DNA of 51,883 nucleotides from Bacillota bacterium. Its GTDB lineage: Bacteria; Bacillota; Clostridia; Lachnospirales; Lachnospiraceae. The stretch is taken from contig JAFAGA010000078.1 of assembly GCA_023423045.1 (NCBI GenBank), positions 1 through 51,883 on the forward strand, written 5' to 3'. Under the pieces are notes generated by a model, which was not told where the DNA came from, did not search any database, and saw only the letters and a program-made list of their open reading frames with translations. This document shows, in pieces, positions 42,039 through 51,190 of the stretch; position 1 is the first letter of the stretch, and every line of letters starts with the position of its first letter. Made by a program: the position numbers and the translations under genes.

Positions 42039-43677
42039 ATTCGAAGACTAAATCTGCCAATGCAACCCTGTCTCCATGCTCTAACTCCCAATTCTCATAG
42101 GAGTTAAGTCTTGTCTCATTCACGTAGGTTCCATTGGTAGAATTTAAGTCTGTGATATAATATTTATCTTCCTCCTTCGTAATCTTTGCATGATATCGAC
42201 TGACTGCGCTTTTTTGAAGGCAGTAATCCACATTTTTACGCAGTTTTCCGATAAAGAAGGGGAATTCTGTGACAGGAACAGAGGTATAGAGCATTTCATC
42301 CACAGATTTTAACAATACTGTTGCTCCGGTCACCTGAGAAAGGTGTTCCCCGTTCAGGATACAGGTGGGGCTGCACTCTTCTTCCGAGCGTCCAATGCCA
42401 GTATATAATCCTTCCGGCGCCGCTTCCTCCCGGTGAAGCATGGTCTGCCATATGCTGCGCTCCCTTCCCGTAAGCCGGGAAGGCTCCAAAGCGGGGGCGG
42501 CCGCATCCATATCTGCGCTATCTGCCGTATCTTCTAAGGGCAGCTCTGCTTCCATATCCTCCTGCCTGGGATCGATATATTCTCTTATGGACATTATTTT
42601 GGCCAGCCTATTGTTCCCATTCCATATGATCCGCAACAGATATGCTTCCACGCACAAAAGTACCAGGATAAGACCCAGCAATTTGCCGTACTCTATCCTC
42701 CCTCCATAGGAATTGTACAATATTCCTGAGGTAAAGCCCAGAACAAGAACCAGTATTCCCACGGCGGAGCATACTCCTGTAAGCAGATACGCGGTAATCG
42801 GGTAACGCCATACTTCCCTTTCTTCCTCTAATCTCTCCATAACAACAGGAATATTTTCCTGTCCATATCCATGTCTCTGCTCCTGTCCTCCCTCCCGAGA
42901 CACCTCTTGCCTTCCAATTCTTTTCTTTCCTGCCTCTTTCCCGTTGGATGAAGGGCCGACAGCGGCTTGCCTCATGCTATTGTCCACTGAAAGATTGCTG
43001 CCCGGCCTCCGCATGTCCAAAGCGCTTTTTGCAGTCTTTATGCTTTTTGCAGTCTTTATGCCTTTTTCACCCTTCTCATCCTCTGCTTCTATCTCCATTT
43101 TTACCCTTGAAGTCCTCGGATTTACTTCCTCCGAATCCTTTTTATCAAGGATTCTCAAGATATGTGCAAGTGTGAACCCCTCCTCCCGGCTGGCGGCATA
43201 AAGCTGATATACTAATGTCACCGCTTCTTTATCTCCGTAATCCACCTTATTCATCAGATATTCCAAAAGGCTGCTCATTTGCTTCCTGCTGTCCTTACGG
43301 TATCCGGGAAGAAAACACAGGGAAGGCACATTGGTTACGATATCCAGATAGATGTATTCCGGTGTCAGAAGAAAATCATCCTCGGGAAGAAGATGCTCGT
43401 ATGCCAATTCCAGGGCTGAAAGAATTTGCTTCATAAACAGCTTAAGCTGCCCATAGGATAGCAGCTTTTTTTCAAAAAGATGAAGCATGGATTGCCTTCC
43501 TGTAATCTCATAATAAAATAACATCTGATCATCGATGGAATGCTGCTGCATTAAAAGAATAGTATCCGATATTGCCTCTTCCATCATCCGAATACAGTAA
43601 GGCTCAATCACACTTTCCTCCGGTTTCCATATGACCATATAGTTACGCTTTATATCCCTTTTATATTCAACCTTCAC
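42019..43677 (-). CDS. DUF6382-like FHA-domain membrane protein of the Tad locus
   Basis: About 552 residues: an N-terminal domain (~1-180) like that found in Lachnospiraceae Tad loci, a Ser/Gly/Lys-rich low-complexity linker, two membrane helices (~300-350), a second linker and a C-terminal FHA domain with G-K at the first loop, S-A-V-S-R-Y-H-A-K-I and L-N-S-T-N-G-T-Y-V-N. FHA domains bind phosphothreonine, so the protein may link pilus assembly to Ser/Thr kinase signalling. The start is GTG 43677, 7 nt after GGGAGG; the frame runs 11 codons further up. Confidence 0.82.
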   Translation of the reverse strand: MKVEYKRDIKRNYMVIWKPEESVIEPYCIRMMEEAISDTILLMQQHSIDDQMLFYYEITGRQSMLHLFEKKLLSYGQLKLFMKQILSALELAYEHLLPEDDFLLTPEYIYLDIVTNVPSLCFLPGYRKDSRKQMSSLLEYLMNKVDYGDKEAVTLVYQLYAASREEGFTLAHILRILDKKDSEEVNPRTSRVKMEIEAEDEKGEKGIKTAKSIKTAKSALDMRRPGSNLSVDNSMRQAAVGPSSNGKEAGKKRIGRQEVSREGGQEQRHGYGQENIPVVMERLEEEREVWRYPITAYLLTGVCSAVGILVLVLGFTSGILYNSYGGRIEYGKLLGLILVLLCVEAYLLRIIWNGNNRLAKIMSIREYIDPRQEDMEAELPLEDTADSADMDAAAPALEPSRLTGRERSIWQTMLHREEAAPEGLYTGIGRSEEECSPTCILNGEHLSQVTGATVLLKSVDEMLYTSVPVTEFPFFIGKLRKNVDYCLQKSAVSRYHAKITKEEDKYYITDLNSTNGTYVNETRLNSYENWELEHGDRVALADLVFEFTLNAG

Positions 43678-43761
43678 CCGGTTCCCTCCCGTCCCTTCTC
43701 TTTCCAGCACTCTTTGTAAGAAGCTTTTCCCGAGAAGCTTTTCTGCTCTTTCTGCTCCCTG

Positions 43762-44388
43762 TTATTTCTTCAAAAAGTTCTCCAGCTTGCTCTTTAACTG
43801 TTCCACACCCTTGATTTGAGATCCTGTATCCAGAACGATCTCACATAACCGGATCGTTTCTGCCGGATTATGGACAGGATATTCTCCGCTTATTACCGTG
43901 GTGGAGAATCCGGCAAAAAATGAGGCCACCCATGGAAGGGATATGGGAGTTTCCGCCTCTATTCTAATCCTGAGCTTTGCCCTTCCCGCCTCCGTCTCCA
44001 ATCCGGTTATCCTGGATAAGAACAACCCTCTCGATAATTCCTGCTGCAAATATGTCGTAAGCTCTCCCTCTTCTGCTGATCTGTCTCCCAGTAACCCATA
44101 GAACACGCCCCTGTCTCTGATCCATATATAATTTACTTTACCGGAAGCAAGCTCCGCCTTATGCTTATAGGATATTCCAGCCAGATGCAGTGTCTTATCC
44201 AGCACTCCCTGAATACGGCAGGTATCATGAAGCTGCAGTGTAAGATAGATGAGTGCAAAAACAGCCAATAAAACGACCGGCATCACAAAGGCAGCTTCAA
44301 CAGTAATACTTCCATTACATACGATCCCCTCGCCTCTATCTCGTGTTTTCCTGCTGTCGGATATTTTTTCTCTATCACCTCTCCTCAT
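43762..44388 (-). CDS. TadE-like pseudopilin
   Basis: 208 residues. A TadE-type N-terminus G-S-I-T-V-E-A-A-F-V-M-P-V-V-L with a long hydrophobic helix (residues ~35-57) is followed by a soluble extracytoplasmic domain. The frame extends upstream across the peptidase gene without similarity; the start at 44388 overlaps that gene's stop as ATGA. The E in V-E-A-A is the conserved Glu of type IVb (pseudo)pilins cleaved by the prepilin peptidase. Confidence 0.82.
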   Translation of the reverse strand: MRRGDREKISDSRKTRDRGEGIVCNGSITVEAAFVMPVVLLAVFALIYLTLQLHDTCRIQGVLDKTLHLAGISYKHKAELASGKVNYIWIRDRGVFYGLLGDRSAEEGELTTYLQQELSRGLFLSRITGLETEAGRAKLRIRIEAETPISLPWVASFFAGFSTTVISGEYPVHNPAETIRLCEIVLDTGSQIKGVEQLKSKLENFLKK

Positions 44389-44828
44389 AAGCCCTGCCCA
44401 CCCATTGTGATATTTACTATCAAATATCCGATAAATAGAAAAGGTACAAAGGGAATACTCCTTTTCCTGTCCGCCATACGAAAAATAAGCAGGAGGATTG
44501 ATACAATCGCTGCCAAAAATAAGGCTGATCCAAACAGCTCCAGGTTTCTCCAAAACCCCAGGCCAAACCCGGTGATGCAAAGCAGTGCCCCATCTCCGAT
44601 ACCAATCTTGCCGGCGGTAAGAATGCTGAGTATAATGATGCAAAGTCCGAGAATAACTCCCCCAACCCGGTCAAACAAAGACAGACCCGTGCAAAAAGGC
44701 AGGCATAAAAGTGCAGCCAGCGCTCCTGCCCCAATGCTCCATAAATATATTTTCTTTTGCAGCAGATCCTGTATCGCACATAGAAGCAACAATGCACCCA
44801 GAACAAGCTTTATGCTATTCTCTGCCAT
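44385..44828 (-). CDS. Prepilin peptidase (A24 family, TadV/CpaA-like)
   Basis: 147-residue membrane protease, about five helices. The two catalytic Asp are visible: A-I-Q-D near residue 20 and G-K-I-G-I-G-D-G-A-L at ~75-84 (GxGD motif). It lacks the N-methyltransferase domain, as usual for Tad peptidases. GGAAGG lies 5 nt before ATG 44828. It would process the Flp pilin and the TadE-like proteins. Confidence 0.9.
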   Translation of the reverse strand: MAENSIKLVLGALLLLCAIQDLLQKKIYLWSIGAGALAALLCLPFCTGLSLFDRVGGVILGLCIIILSILTAGKIGIGDGALLCITGFGLGFWRNLELFGSALFLAAIVSILLLIFRMADRKRSIPFVPFLFIGYLIVNITMGGQGL

Positions 44829-44881
44829 AGTAACCTTCCTTTCCTGATATCTAATAAAATGAATCATCCGTTTACCTGTCT

Positions 44882-45850
44882 TTATTCACTCTTTGCCGAA
44901 TTACCGCATCGCTTACAGGCCGACCGGTCTCCAACCTCTGTCCGGGGAATCGCCTTCACATTGCGTTTTATTTTGGAGCAATCTCTTTTTGTATGATATC
45001 TGGTGCCTTCTGAGGTTATGTAATATGTTCCATAAGGAGAATGTTCCCCATCACAGCATTTCTCACAGGGATAATATTTTCCTCCGGAATTATTTCTCTG
45101 CGCAGCCGGTATGCCGGCTACTGAAGATACAGACAAACGAATATGGGTGCAGGCGGCATTGGTATGATACACACTTCCGGTCTCGGTGATATATACCATC
45201 TCCTCCGGCGCATCCCCCTCCTTCTCCTGCCCATAGGCCGGAGCCACCTGATATCCGGTCCAGGCTCTTACCCTGACCCTTTGTATCATCTCCATATCCC
45301 CTATTGTAAACAGCTTGACGGGTATCCCTATCCGATAGCGGACCACAATATCTATCATATCTTCCTGCTGCAAAATTCCTGACCCCAAAAAGCTTATTCC
45401 ATCAAATCCCTCCCGGATACAGGAGCGATTTATCCGGTCAACATCAAGATAGTTTCTGCCATATTGCTTTAAAACCGTCTGGTCTATTATTGACTTTGCA
45501 AAATCCCCCAGCTCAATTTCTATCTCCTTCCCAAATATTGTCCCATCAAAAGCAAGGACATCTTCCATTCCCGCAAAGTCCTCATATACATAGGCGGTTT
45601 TAGCCATATTCAAACCCATCCTTGTTATGGCTGCCTGAATGAATTCCTGTACCGTAAAGATTTGAATAAAATATAATAAGGATAACATGGCAAAGAGAAA
45701 CAACGGCATCACTAACGCTGCTTCCACAGTCAGGGAAGCCTGCATTCTCAGGGCTTTCATTCCAACACCATTAATTTTGCTGCCTCCAATTCTGCTTTCG
45801 ATAGTTTTGTATTTAGTAATTCTGTTGTCCCTGCTCTTAAGGTATTTCAC
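44882..45850 (-). CDS. TadE-like pseudopilin with C-terminal Cys/His repeats
   Basis: 322 residues. The TadE N-terminus A-S-L-T-V-E-A-A-L-V-M-P-L-F-L is present (residues ~38-52) with its membrane helix. The C-terminal ~100 residues hold two copies of a motif with the pattern G-x-x-Y-H-x-x-x-x-C-x-x-I, then C-x-x-C (Y-H-T-N-A-A-C with C-E-K-C-C, and Y-H-T-K-R-D-C with C-K-R-C), resembling the Cys/His repeat at the end of some secreted nucleases, likely zinc-binding. Start at GTG 45850, 6 nt after AAGGAG; the frame is open to 45913 through a hairpin arm without a ribosome binding site. Confidence 0.8.
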   Translation of the reverse strand: MKYLKSRDNRITKYKTIESRIGGSKINGVGMKALRMQASLTVEAALVMPLFLFAMLSLLYFIQIFTVQEFIQAAITRMGLNMAKTAYVYEDFAGMEDVLAFDGTIFGKEIEIELGDFAKSIIDQTVLKQYGRNYLDVDRINRSCIREGFDGISFLGSGILQQEDMIDIVVRYRIGIPVKLFTIGDMEMIQRVRVRAWTGYQVAPAYGQEKEGDAPEEMVYITETGSVYHTNAACTHIRLSVSSVAGIPAAQRNNSGGKYYPCEKCCDGEHSPYGTYYITSEGTRYHTKRDCSKIKRNVKAIPRTEVGDRSACKRCGNSAKSE

Positions 45851-45887
45851 GATGATCTCCTTCTGCACTTTACCGGGTTTTCCTATA

Positions 45888-46011
45888 ATGGGCCGGGATG
45901 TCCGTTCTTCCATGAGTAAGCAAATGATTTCTTGGAGAGAGAGTTTCTTATTTTCTTATTTTGATTATGATGCCCTGCGGCATGAAAAGAAGAGCGGACA
46001 TCCCGGCCCAT
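45888..46011. repeat. Large hairpin inside the tad operon
   Basis: A perfect 17-bp stem (45888-45904 with 45995-46011) extended by five more pairs including one wobble (45905-45909 with 45990-45994). It lies between the DUF5702 gene and the TadE-like gene, spanning almost all of the 170-bp gap. It may be a transcript processing or attenuation site that separates expression of the two halves of the operon. Confidence 0.75.
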
Positions 46012-46020
46012 CATGGATAC

Positions 46021-48609
46021 CTAATAGCTATAGCCCGCTTTGCCTGAAAAATGAAAGCCGGCAATTCCTTTGTTAAAATGGCGGGAGATTATGGGGAGGG
46101 CAAGAAAGCGAGGAGCCACCCTATACCCGGCTTCCGCTTCCAGGCCAAACAGACAGTTTTGTATCCGGAAATCCTCTTCATAACGAAGTTTTAAATTTTC
46201 CTGGATCAGGTCCATGGAACGGTAGATAAGCTCCTCCTTTGCTCTCATTAAGAGAAACCCTCTTAAATAGTCCTCATAAGAGAAGGAGAGCCGTCCTGTC
46301 TCAGTATAGGCTGATGCCTTCGTCTTAAGAAAGTTTTGATTCATCAAAAATATCTCCGGGAGCTTAAGCACCGGCTTCTGCTTCAAAAGGGGAACCTCCT
46401 TCCCCAAAAGCAGAACACAGGTATCTGTCAATGCTTCTGCAAAAGACCATACCAGCAGTATAATCGCCTGGGTGATATTGATCAGCATGGGTAGGCCTGT
46501 AAAGCCTACTACGGCTGCCGCCGCCAGCTTCGCTTCCTCACAGCTTGTCCTGTCTCCAAGGAGGGTCACAAAATTTAATATCGTGCGTAATAGGATAATC
46601 CCAATGAGGACGGAGGACAAATTCTCACGGTCTGAGCGCTCTCCGCTTAAAAGGTATTCAAGCTCATATTCTAAAACCGACGGTTTTTTGCTGCTTGCCG
46701 CAGTATTCTCAGGAGGATAGCCTGCAAAATGTTCTCTCAGATATTCCTGGTACAGCAGATGCTCCGCCATCACGTTAATACTATCTTCCATTAATGTCTC
46801 CAAATTCACCTCATTTGCAAAACTGCCAAAAAGACCTCCCATCTCTTCTCCTGAGTCTCCCTGCACTATCTCTTTGAAAAAACCTGAAATTGCGGCTTCC
46901 ACATCCGCCTTCTCCTTATACAGAACGGCCTCATCAGAAGGCAGCTGCCCCGCAGTCAGTTCCTTTTTTGAGACATTTTCCGAAGGAATTACCAGCCCAG
47001 TGATTCCGTTTTTGATTAGATCGGTTATTTGCTCTACCGGACTTTCCACTTCGGATCGGTCAAGGATCAGAGAACTATAATCAAGACGCAGGCTTCGGAT
47101 CTCATATTCCTGGAGACAGTCAAGCAAACGCTCTGTCTCAGATATGATTTGAGAATAGTTTTCCTGCTCAAGATATCCCGCTACCCGGCTGACTGTCTCC
47201 TTCCCACGTATAAGGCAGGATAAATTGCCTTCCAGGGTTGAGCTCATCTGCGCCATGCTGTTATGCCCTTCATATCCGGATGTATATTTCTTCATGTCCT
47301 CCAGACTCTTTTTAAGGCTCTCACGAATTGCAGCATCAAGACTTTCGCCTTCCGTCCTCAGACTTTCCTCAAAGTTCTCCACCAGAGCTGCCCCGGTTTG
47401 AGTAATTCGATGGATGCCTTTGATCTCCCGGTCCGCTTCTTCAATGATTGGAATTAGCGATTCCATAAGACTCTTGAAATAACTGAGATTTGCGCTGACA
47501 GAGGAGGTTAACTGCTGCTTTTCCAGCCGAAGTTCCTGCTCCCTGGTACGCAGACGATTAAGCTGCTCCTCTATATCGCGAACCGTATCCTGCATTCCCT
47601 GAATGGGGCTTTCCGATTGTATATCCTCTTGATTCGGCGTATTAGAATTTGCCTGATCTGTTTCTTTATCCATACTGTCCGAAGCATTTTTACGCGCCTC
47701 CTCCAGCCGGCTCCTCGCTGCCTCCAAAGAGGAGGATACCGAGCGGATTTCACTGGCGACACTGAGAATATGCTGCCTGTTTAAATCCAGTCCTGTCGCT
47801 TCCTGCTTTATCTGCGAGGCAATTCCGGGAGTATTCACATAATGTTGTTTGACTGTTTCAAAAACAGCGCCATGATTGATACTGACATTCTCCATCGAGA
47901 TGGTCTCAGAGCAAAGCATTTTTACAAAGCGGTCCTTTGACTGTAATTTACCGTTTCGGTCCAACTTGATTCCCTTTTTGGTGGTACGGACTCCGTCCAA
48001 AAGCTCCATTAATCTGAGAATACTTTTGTCCGCCTTGGCCAGCTCCTGTTCTGCTGCCAGCTTATCCTGATAGATAACACTAACCTTCTTTGGCGACTCG
48101 AGCATGGATAGCTTCTCCAACAGCAGTGTAAGGCCGTCCGCCAGCTCGTTATATTTCATATATTCCACAGCTTCATGAAGAAAAAGCTCCCCGTGGTAAT
48201 CCATTAATCCGGTCAGTTCCCTGACCGTGAGTGATTCGGTCTTGATATCATAAAGTTCCAGCCCCCTTCTCTTCCCCTCCGAAGCAAGGTTCAAATTTGG
48301 CTCGAAGGTGTAGGACATGTATTGGGCAAGTTTCTCTTCCAGCCTTCCTGCCTTGTTGTCGGCATTTCCTTCCCCGCAGTCATATCCAAAGATATGGTAT
48401 TCTTCCCATAAAGGTCTGTAATATTCTGCCCAGACTGAGTCCATGGCAGTGGTTAAGGCCCGGTGGGCATAGACCTTGGCCGTACTTATTCTGGCACCTT
48501 CAATGATGGTAAGGACGAGAGACAGGATCAGCATTAAAATAAGTGTTAGATATACGGTAATGGAACCATTTAGAATTAAATGTCTTTGCTTTCGGCGCAT
48601 CTCAGCCAA
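46021..48609 (-). CDS. DUF5702 protein of the Tad locus
   Basis: 862 residues. An N-terminal G-S-I-T-V-Y-L-T-L-I helix (residues ~14-38) resembles a pilin-like membrane segment, a short Cys-containing part follows, then a long coiled-coil region (~190-480) and further membrane-associated helices near the C-terminus (~650-735). DUF5702 proteins are a fixed part of Lachnospiraceae Tad loci and are thought to be TadG-like minor components. The start is TTG 48609 with AGAAGG 6 nt upstream, overlapping the pilin gene by 8 bp; ATG 48600 is the alternative. Confidence 0.82.
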   Translation of the reverse strand: MAEMRRKQRHLILNGSITVYLTLILMLILSLVLTIIEGARISTAKVYAHRALTTAMDSVWAEYYRPLWEEYHIFGYDCGEGNADNKAGRLEEKLAQYMSYTFEPNLNLASEGKRRGLELYDIKTESLTVRELTGLMDYHGELFLHEAVEYMKYNELADGLTLLLEKLSMLESPKKVSVIYQDKLAAEQELAKADKSILRLMELLDGVRTTKKGIKLDRNGKLQSKDRFVKMLCSETISMENVSINHGAVFETVKQHYVNTPGIASQIKQEATGLDLNRQHILSVASEIRSVSSSLEAARSRLEEARKNASDSMDKETDQANSNTPNQEDIQSESPIQGMQDTVRDIEEQLNRLRTREQELRLEKQQLTSSVSANLSYFKSLMESLIPIIEEADREIKGIHRITQTGAALVENFEESLRTEGESLDAAIRESLKKSLEDMKKYTSGYEGHNSMAQMSSTLEGNLSCLIRGKETVSRVAGYLEQENYSQIISETERLLDCLQEYEIRSLRLDYSSLILDRSEVESPVEQITDLIKNGITGLVIPSENVSKKELTAGQLPSDEAVLYKEKADVEAAISGFFKEIVQGDSGEEMGGLFGSFANEVNLETLMEDSINVMAEHLLYQEYLREHFAGYPPENTAASSKKPSVLEYELEYLLSGERSDRENLSSVLIGIILLRTILNFVTLLGDRTSCEEAKLAAAAVVGFTGLPMLINITQAIILLVWSFAEALTDTCVLLLGKEVPLLKQKPVLKLPEIFLMNQNFLKTKASAYTETGRLSFSYEDYLRGFLLMRAKEELIYRSMDLIQENLKLRYEEDFRIQNCLFGLEAEAGYRVAPRFLALPIISRHFNKGIAGFHFSGKAGYSY

Positions 48610-48808
48610 TCACAACCTTCTCTGATATTTCTGCGGTATCCGCCTTGATTGCTTCAAAAGCCGCTTCAATGATGGCTCCGATCTGCTGACGAAATATTAA
48701 TACCAACCCGATAATAATGACCAGAATTAGTATAACTTCAATCACTCCTACTCCCTCCAGCTGCCTTGCTGCCAATCTTAACATTGTCCTGTTGACCTTC
48801 TGCTTCAT
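48602..48808 (-). CDS. flp: Flp1-type IVb pilin
   Basis: 68 residues with a prepilin-type cleavage site: E-G followed by V-G-V-I-E, so the Glu is at +5 of the mature protein, then a hydrophobic helix of ~18 residues and a short helical tail. This is the major pilus subunit of the locus. GGGGAAAGG lies ahead of the ATG. A 120-bp gap from tadC may hold a separate promoter for this abundant protein (a TATAAG-like box is visible, weak). Confidence 0.9.
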   Translation of the reverse strand: MKQKVNRTMLRLAARQLEGVGVIEVILILVIIIGLVLIFRQQIGAIIEAAFEAIKADTAEISEKVVIG

Positions 48809-48928
48809 ACTTTACCTTTCCCCTGATGTTCAGGATCCTTGCTTTTATTATTGGTTCTTCTTATATACTGGTTTTAATGGGCCTAAGCTCCCTGTATCCC
48901 TTTTCTCATATATTTCCCTGCTCCGCCA

Positions 48929-50419
48929 TCAGATTCGAAAGGACATAAATGCAGGAATCAATATTATTAAAAACACAAGCAGCAACATAAGCATCATCGG
49001 TGCCAAAAGTTTTGTTCCGGCCTCCTCTCCCAGTCTTTTGGCCAGTTCCTTGCGCTCCTCAAAGGCCTCCAGGGCTTCCTGCCGGAGCAGCTCGGTAAAG
49101 CCTCTATTTCCTTTCTTCAGGTTTTGAGCAATCAAGGAGCTGAACTTGACATATGGGATTAAGCCTATTCTTCTGCCGTACTGTTCGTATGCTGTTCCCT
49201 CGGATACTCCAAGCTTAAGTTCGTGTGCGGTTACCAGCATTTCCTCATAGGCATAGCGTTTTTTTATTTTTTCCGAAGCCGCACTGTGATAATCCTCTGA
49301 AATCTTGTGCCATGCCTGCCTTGGGGTCATTCCTGCATTTACCAGTAGGGTGAATTTATTGATAATCTCCGGATAATCCACCAACAGCTGTTCTCTGCGA
49401 AGCTTCATCTGCTTCTCCAACTCCCTGTCCCCGGCAATCCAGGCCCCGGCCGCAATAAGAATACCCAGAAAAAACACCTTAATCCCGGCGCTATCTTTCT
49501 CCTCCCTCCAATGCAGCAAATACCGGTCTATCCGGTCAGGAAGCCTCAGCTCATGTTCTTCTCTGGTCCTCTCATCAGCTTCTGTTATCTCCTGCGCCAA
49601 CCTTCTGTTCAATTGCTCCCCCTCACTGATCAACTCCGGCATAACCTTGAAGGTCATCTTAAAGGTGGTCTTATTTTCGCCATAGCCCAATACTGCTGTA
49701 ACCTCCACAGGGGTACTCTGCTCCAGCTCCTTGTTATTTACTGTTCCATCTTCCTGAATCAGGCGGATATCCCCCGGCTCCCATTCCACTGTAATTCCCG
49801 TGTTCGGAATGATCTCACAAAAGTATAAATCTTCATATACGGCCTCCGCGCTGCTGTTTTTCCCAAGCACATTTTTCCTGAGATAAGTCTCGGCCTCCCG
49901 AAAATGTCCCGCCAGTTCCTCCTGTGTATATCTGCGCTCCGGGATTCGAACAGTAAGCTGGCGCGAGCCTCCTTTCTTATCTACTTCCCTGTCTCCATCT
50001 GTAAAATCAACCGTAAGCTCTACCTTCCTGTCTCCCTGTCCCTGTTCCGGTCTCAGAAGATACCTTCCTTCCCGTAACTGCCCGGCATCCTTCGCGCTGA
50101 TCTCTCCGAGGATGGACAGGATGCAAAATACCGGAATAATGAGAAGAACCATTGACAGCTTATCACACCAATAAAGCCGCTGATGCTGTTCCGGTTTTGA
50201 TGTAATCTTTAAGGCCCTGAGGGAAGTATCAATTTCTCTCTTTTGCTGCAGGAGCCGGTTAAGCCCGGTCGCGGATAGTATAAGATCTGCCAGGGGATAC
50301 AGGATATGCAGCTTATGTTCCTTCTTATCCGCTTCTGAAAGCCATTCATCAGGCCTTTTCAGAGAATATCCGTAAAGAGCGGCCAGTATTATGAGAAGCA
50401 ATATATTTACTACAATCAA
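48929..50419 (-). CDS. tadC: TadC-like type II secretion F protein with large insert
   Basis: About 496 residues. The C-terminal half is a T2SSF platform domain with its membrane helices (last one ~470-493, M-M-L-M-L-L-L-V-F). Between an N-terminal helix pair and this domain lies a ~190-residue segment (~residues 115-305) with beta-rich, polar sequence, which would be outside the membrane; ordinary TadC is near 300 residues. Start at TTG 50419, 8 nt after GGAGGG; the listed frame begins 10 codons earlier inside tadB but lacks a ribosome binding site. Confidence 0.85.
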   Translation of the reverse strand: MIVVNILLLIILAALYGYSLKRPDEWLSEADKKEHKLHILYPLADLILSATGLNRLLQQKREIDTSLRALKITSKPEQHQRLYWCDKLSMVLLIIPVFCILSILGEISAKDAGQLREGRYLLRPEQGQGDRKVELTVDFTDGDREVDKKGGSRQLTVRIPERRYTQEELAGHFREAETYLRKNVLGKNSSAEAVYEDLYFCEIIPNTGITVEWEPGDIRLIQEDGTVNNKELEQSTPVEVTAVLGYGENKTTFKMTFKVMPELISEGEQLNRRLAQEITEADERTREEHELRLPDRIDRYLLHWREEKDSAGIKVFFLGILIAAGAWIAGDRELEKQMKLRREQLLVDYPEIINKFTLLVNAGMTPRQAWHKISEDYHSAASEKIKKRYAYEEMLVTAHELKLGVSEGTAYEQYGRRIGLIPYVKFSSLIAQNLKKGNRGFTELLRQEALEAFEERKELAKRLGEEAGTKLLAPMMLMLLLVFLIILIPAFMSFRI

Positions 50420-50432
50420 GCTTTCATCCCTC

Positions 50433-51173
50433 CTATACTTCAATGGCAATTATGATATCAATCGCCATATATGCACCAAAATAGCCCATAAGAATACCTG
50501 TCATAAGAATGACTCCCAACACATTACGGTATAAGGGATCCAAAAAACCGGGAGAGCAGAGGGACAGATAGGCCAAAATCAAAAGAGGAATTCCCTTCAT
50601 TATATTAGCTTCCAGACGCTTCGCCGCAACCAGTGTGATAATCTCCCGCTTCACCTCTATTTTGTCACTGATCATATTTCCGGTCAGCTTAATCACCTGA
50701 AGCAGGTCTCCCCCGGTACGCTTTGCCGTGCCGAAGACCTCGGCAAAACTTTGTATATCCTCTATCCCGCTTCGAAATGCAAAGTCTTCCAATGCCTTTT
50801 CCACCATGATATTGGCCCGTACCTGGTTTGCCATATAGGCAAACTCCTGCATTATCATTGCCCCCTCAGGATACACCAGCGCCAGATCTCTGCAGGACTC
50901 CTGTAAGGCGTTCTCTGCGGAGTATCCCGCCTCCAGCGCGGCTGCCAGTGCCAGAATTCCATCACGAAATTCCAGATTCAGCTTCCATTTTCTCTCCTTT
51001 TCCAGAGTTTTTTTCTTTTTCTTCAAATAAAAATAAACCAATGGCATTAAGAAAAGAACGCCTATTATACTTTTGTAAAAAAGATATCCTACAATAACTG
51101 CTGCCAGGCTTCCTTGCAGAAGAAATCTCAGTTTTTCCCTGCCGCTGAATATATAGCTGTTATAATCTTGCAT
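50433..51173 (-). CDS. tadB: TadB-like type II secretion F platform protein
   Basis: 246 residues with two N-terminal helices, a T2SSF domain (E-A-G-Y-S-A-E-N-A-L-Q-E-S near residue 88; G-T-A-K-R-T-G-G-D-L) and two C-terminal helices. The start at 51173 has AGGAAAGG 7 nt upstream; ATG 51194 overlaps the tadA stop as ATGA and is the alternative. It forms the inner-membrane platform with TadC. Confidence 0.9.
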   Translation of the reverse strand: MQDYNSYIFSGREKLRFLLQGSLAAVIVGYLFYKSIIGVLFLMPLVYFYLKKKKKTLEKERKWKLNLEFRDGILALAAALEAGYSAENALQESCRDLALVYPEGAMIMQEFAYMANQVRANIMVEKALEDFAFRSGIEDIQSFAEVFGTAKRTGGDLLQVIKLTGNMISDKIEVKREIITLVAAKRLEANIMKGIPLLILAYLSLCSPGFLDPLYRNVLGVILMTGILMGYFGAYMAIDIIIAIEV

Positions 51174-51190
51174 TCCCCATCCTTTCCTGT

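Noticed and set aside
45851..45913. N-terminal extension of the TadE-like protein to 45913
   Set aside because: It would be coded by the left arm of a long hairpin, has no ribosome binding site, and GTG 45850 has an excellent one.
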